Origin: Neoarius graeffei
Taxonomy: Eukaryota > Chordata > Actinopteri > Siluriformes > Ariidae
Assembly: GCF_027579695.1 (NCBI RefSeq)
Contig: NC_083574.1
Coordinates: forward strand, 42,143,059-42,207,058
DNA: 64,000 bases
Reading direction: 5' to 3'
The notes under the pieces were generated by a model that was given only the letters and a program-made list of their open reading frames with translations, did no database searches and was not told the origin of the DNA. A program made the position numbers and the translations under genes. Within the stretch, counting starts at the first letter, position 1; the number at the start of each line of letters is the position of its first letter. Below, piece by piece: positions 63,861 through 64,000 of this stretch.

Positions 63861-64000
63861 CAGGGCTTTTCAAAGTGTGGGGCGCACCTCCCCTAGGGGG
63901 CGCCAGAGTTCTTCAGGGGGGGCGCAACGTGAGGAAAAATAAACCAGAATAAGTTACTATTGCGGACATTTAGCGAACTTCAGCTAGCCTGTGCCAGAGA
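63861..64000 (+). mobile_element. Left end of a hAT element, truncated by the window
   Basis: It begins CAGGGCTTTTCAAAGTGTGG followed by 'ggcgccagagttcttcaggg', matching the usual 5' end of ZBED5-like fish hAT elements. The right end is outside the window. Confidence 0.7.

Larger units (their letters stand above)
61156..64000 (+). mobile_element. Old Tc1 relic carrying five later insertions
   Basis: Tc1 segments are visible between the insertions. At 61156-61240 is 'ccgctgacaggtgaagta'. At 61991-62098 is 'attaggcagcaagtgaac' and then MGNLSNFDEGQIVW. At 62840-63002 HTH-side remnants persist. At 63598-63860 are HEHQNWTEG, HHEEGRVHVCRL and GNVLLGTLGSWH-like remnants. Collinearity with a familiar teleost Tc1 family shows these are pieces of one element. 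It lies in nup205 intron 14 and runs to the edge or beyond. Confidence 0.78.

Overview
This is teleost fish nuclear DNA. The evidence is vertebrate exon-intron structure with consensus splice sites, two recognisable vertebrate genes, V-SINE-family SINEs, and very many Tc1, hAT, Kolobok-like and Harbinger-like DNA transposons. The particular V-SINE variants and other repeats recall catfish-type (siluriform) genomes, but that placement is inference. Proteins were recognised by comparing translated exons with remembered vertebrate family sequences; no search was run.

Two host genes are present, both on the + strand. (1) The 3' end of fam107b: two coding exons (9541-9697 and 11971-12090), then a 3' UTR of about 1 kb ending near an AATAAA at 13041. 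(2) The 5' third of nup205: an initiator exon at 24123-24150 and thirteen further coding exons to 61126. All splice phases are compatible and give 689 codons of an expected ~2,000. The gene runs off the right edge. No other host gene, tRNA, rRNA or microRNA could be supported.

Nearly everything else is repeats. 1-9540: a large dispersed repeat with a ~1.5 kb insertion, a hAT remnant, V-SINEs, an internally deleted Tc1, and a hAT-like element that was itself hit by a 622-bp element carrying the start of a RecQ-like helicase reading frame. 9698-24122: a TTAA-flanked MITE, a second copy of the hAT-like element, V-SINEs, decayed Tc1s, a THAP-bearing Kolobok-like element, LINE 3' ends, and a 1.7 kb hAT inserted into a LINE RNase H region. 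24151-61075 (nup205 introns): a 60-bp minisatellite split by a transposon, a Tc1 with a full-length transposase frame, a nearly intact Tc1, two degraded Tc1s (one with a hAT inside it), two more THAP/Kolobok-like elements, two Harbinger-type elements, a solo LTR, SINEs, hairpin-ended repeats and several hAT-like elements. 61127-64000: one old Tc1 relic carrying five later insertions.

The theme most worth following is that non-autonomous elements of several superfamilies here keep only the 5' coding part of their parent. This is a THAP domain (Kolobok-like), BED-like fingers (hAT), a MADF start (Harbinger), a Tc1 helix-turn-helix, or the front of a RecQ-like helicase. The RecQ-bearing element occurs twice, each time with an exact 9-bp target duplication, and an empty paralogous site lies 2 kb from one copy.
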